Source: CAJBLF01 sp964495905 (GTDB lineage: Bacteria; Patescibacteriota; Gracilibacteria; Absconditabacterales; Absconditicoccaceae). Taken from it: a stretch of 64,000 nucleotides of DNA. The DNA lies in the NCBI GenBank assembly GCA_964495905.1, contig CAZBWN010000056.1, positions 1 through 64,000 on the forward strand, in the 5' to 3' direction. The translations under genes were made by a program, and so were the position numbers. This document shows, piece by piece, positions 63,553-64,000 of this stretch. Each line of letters starts with the position of its first letter. Position 1 is the first letter of the stretch. The notes beneath the pieces were generated by a model. The model ran no database searches and was not told the DNA's origin. It worked only from the letters and a program-made list of their open reading frames with translations.

Positions 63553-64000
63553 ATGTGAAAAAAACCAGGTACTATATGATGAATCAAAAATAACACTCTC
63601 ACGTTTGCACAGCAGCAGATATGTTTTGAACTACTCAAAAGCAAGGTACAACCTGATCAAAAGGTCATGGTAGCCATAAGTGGCGGAGCAGACAGCACAT
63701 TGACTGCATGTCTAATGTACAATTTCTTTTTAAAATACAAATATGATTTACAAAATCTGTTTTTTATACATTGCAACCACAATACCAGGACGAGTAACCT
63801 CGCTGATGAAAAATTCATCACCACATATTTTAAAGGAATGCAATATAGCATAGTAAAAAGAAAAAACAATAAAAAATCGAGCGAAGCAGAGTTGAGAAAT
63901 TGGAGATATGGAGAATTCAAAAAACAGATAAGAATACATGGTATCAATCAACTTATTTTCGGACACAATCTCACAGATCGCATAGAAAGCACATTTCTCA
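63553..64000 (+). CDS. tilS: tRNA(Ile)-lysidine synthase, N-terminal part
   Basis: Adds lysine to C34 of tRNA-Ile(CAU) so that it reads AUA. The window ends inside the gene after ~149 codons. The PP-loop VAISGGADST (ATP binding), FIHCNHNTR and LIFGHNLTDRIESTFL are present and typical. The ATG at 63553 is followed at once by UGA (glycine), and further UGA codons come soon after; a later start cannot be excluded. Confidence 0.85.

Overview
The window is AT-rich bacterial DNA that only makes sense if UGA is read as glycine (genetic code 25). With UGA as a stop, most long genes break into pieces. With UGA as glycine the pieces join in a single frame into full-length proteins, and the UGA codons fall on conserved glycines (PPCQG of a cytosine methyltransferase, HELGH of a protease, the glycine-rich loop of RuBisCO). 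This code is known from Absconditabacteria (SR1) and Gracilibacteria of the Candidate Phyla Radiation. The form II/III-like RuBisCO with AMP phosphorylase and ribose-1,5-bisphosphate isomerase makes an Absconditabacteria-like host the better guess. No 16S rRNA is present, so the lineage is an inference.

0.5-12.5 kb (+ strand): polynucleotide phosphorylase, a GyrI-like protein, small unknown genes, then the AMP salvage route: ribose-1,5-bisphosphate isomerase, RuBisCO, AMP phosphorylase and a short pyruvate kinase. Together they would turn nucleoside monophosphates into 3-phosphoglycerate and then pyruvate/ATP. Between the isomerase and RuBisCO lies a 667-residue protein with twelve ~35-residue repeats that resemble TAL-effector repeats. 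Three copies of a ~92-bp palindromic repeat are scattered here.

13-26 kb: a secreted 3D/peptidoglycan-binding protein, a methyltransferase, a SpoT-like HD protein, a cluster of divergent small paralogous genes with duplicated promoters, and a 1,983-residue multidomain protein (methyltransferase-like, kinase-like, HExxH protease, ADP-ribosyltransferase-like).

26-45 kb: surface proteins, a valyl-tRNA synthetase homologue without HIGH/KMSKS, then a long minus-strand run with a DsbA-like thioredoxin protein and relatives, RarA, a pilin-like protein, YqeY, tRNA-Leu, GrpE, a VanY-type carboxypeptidase, thymidylate kinase, a 1,739-residue unknown protein and a GerMN protein.

45.4-60.3 kb is an accessory island: large serine recombinase, tRNA-His, a two-methyltransferase restriction system with an AlwI-like endonuclease, a tyrosine recombinase plus SF2 helicase unit bounded by 20-bp direct repeats, a DUF2958 protein, a plasmid-type Rep, a second tRNA-His inside the 3' end of a GIY-YIG frame, and a broken tRNA carrying an 18-bp palindrome twice. 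Its genes are rich in in-frame UGA, so it is adapted to this code.

60.6-64 kb returns to housekeeping genes: a RluC/D pseudouridine synthase, small membrane and exported proteins, a YceD-like protein and the start of tilS.

Family calls are made by eye from motifs; no database search was run.
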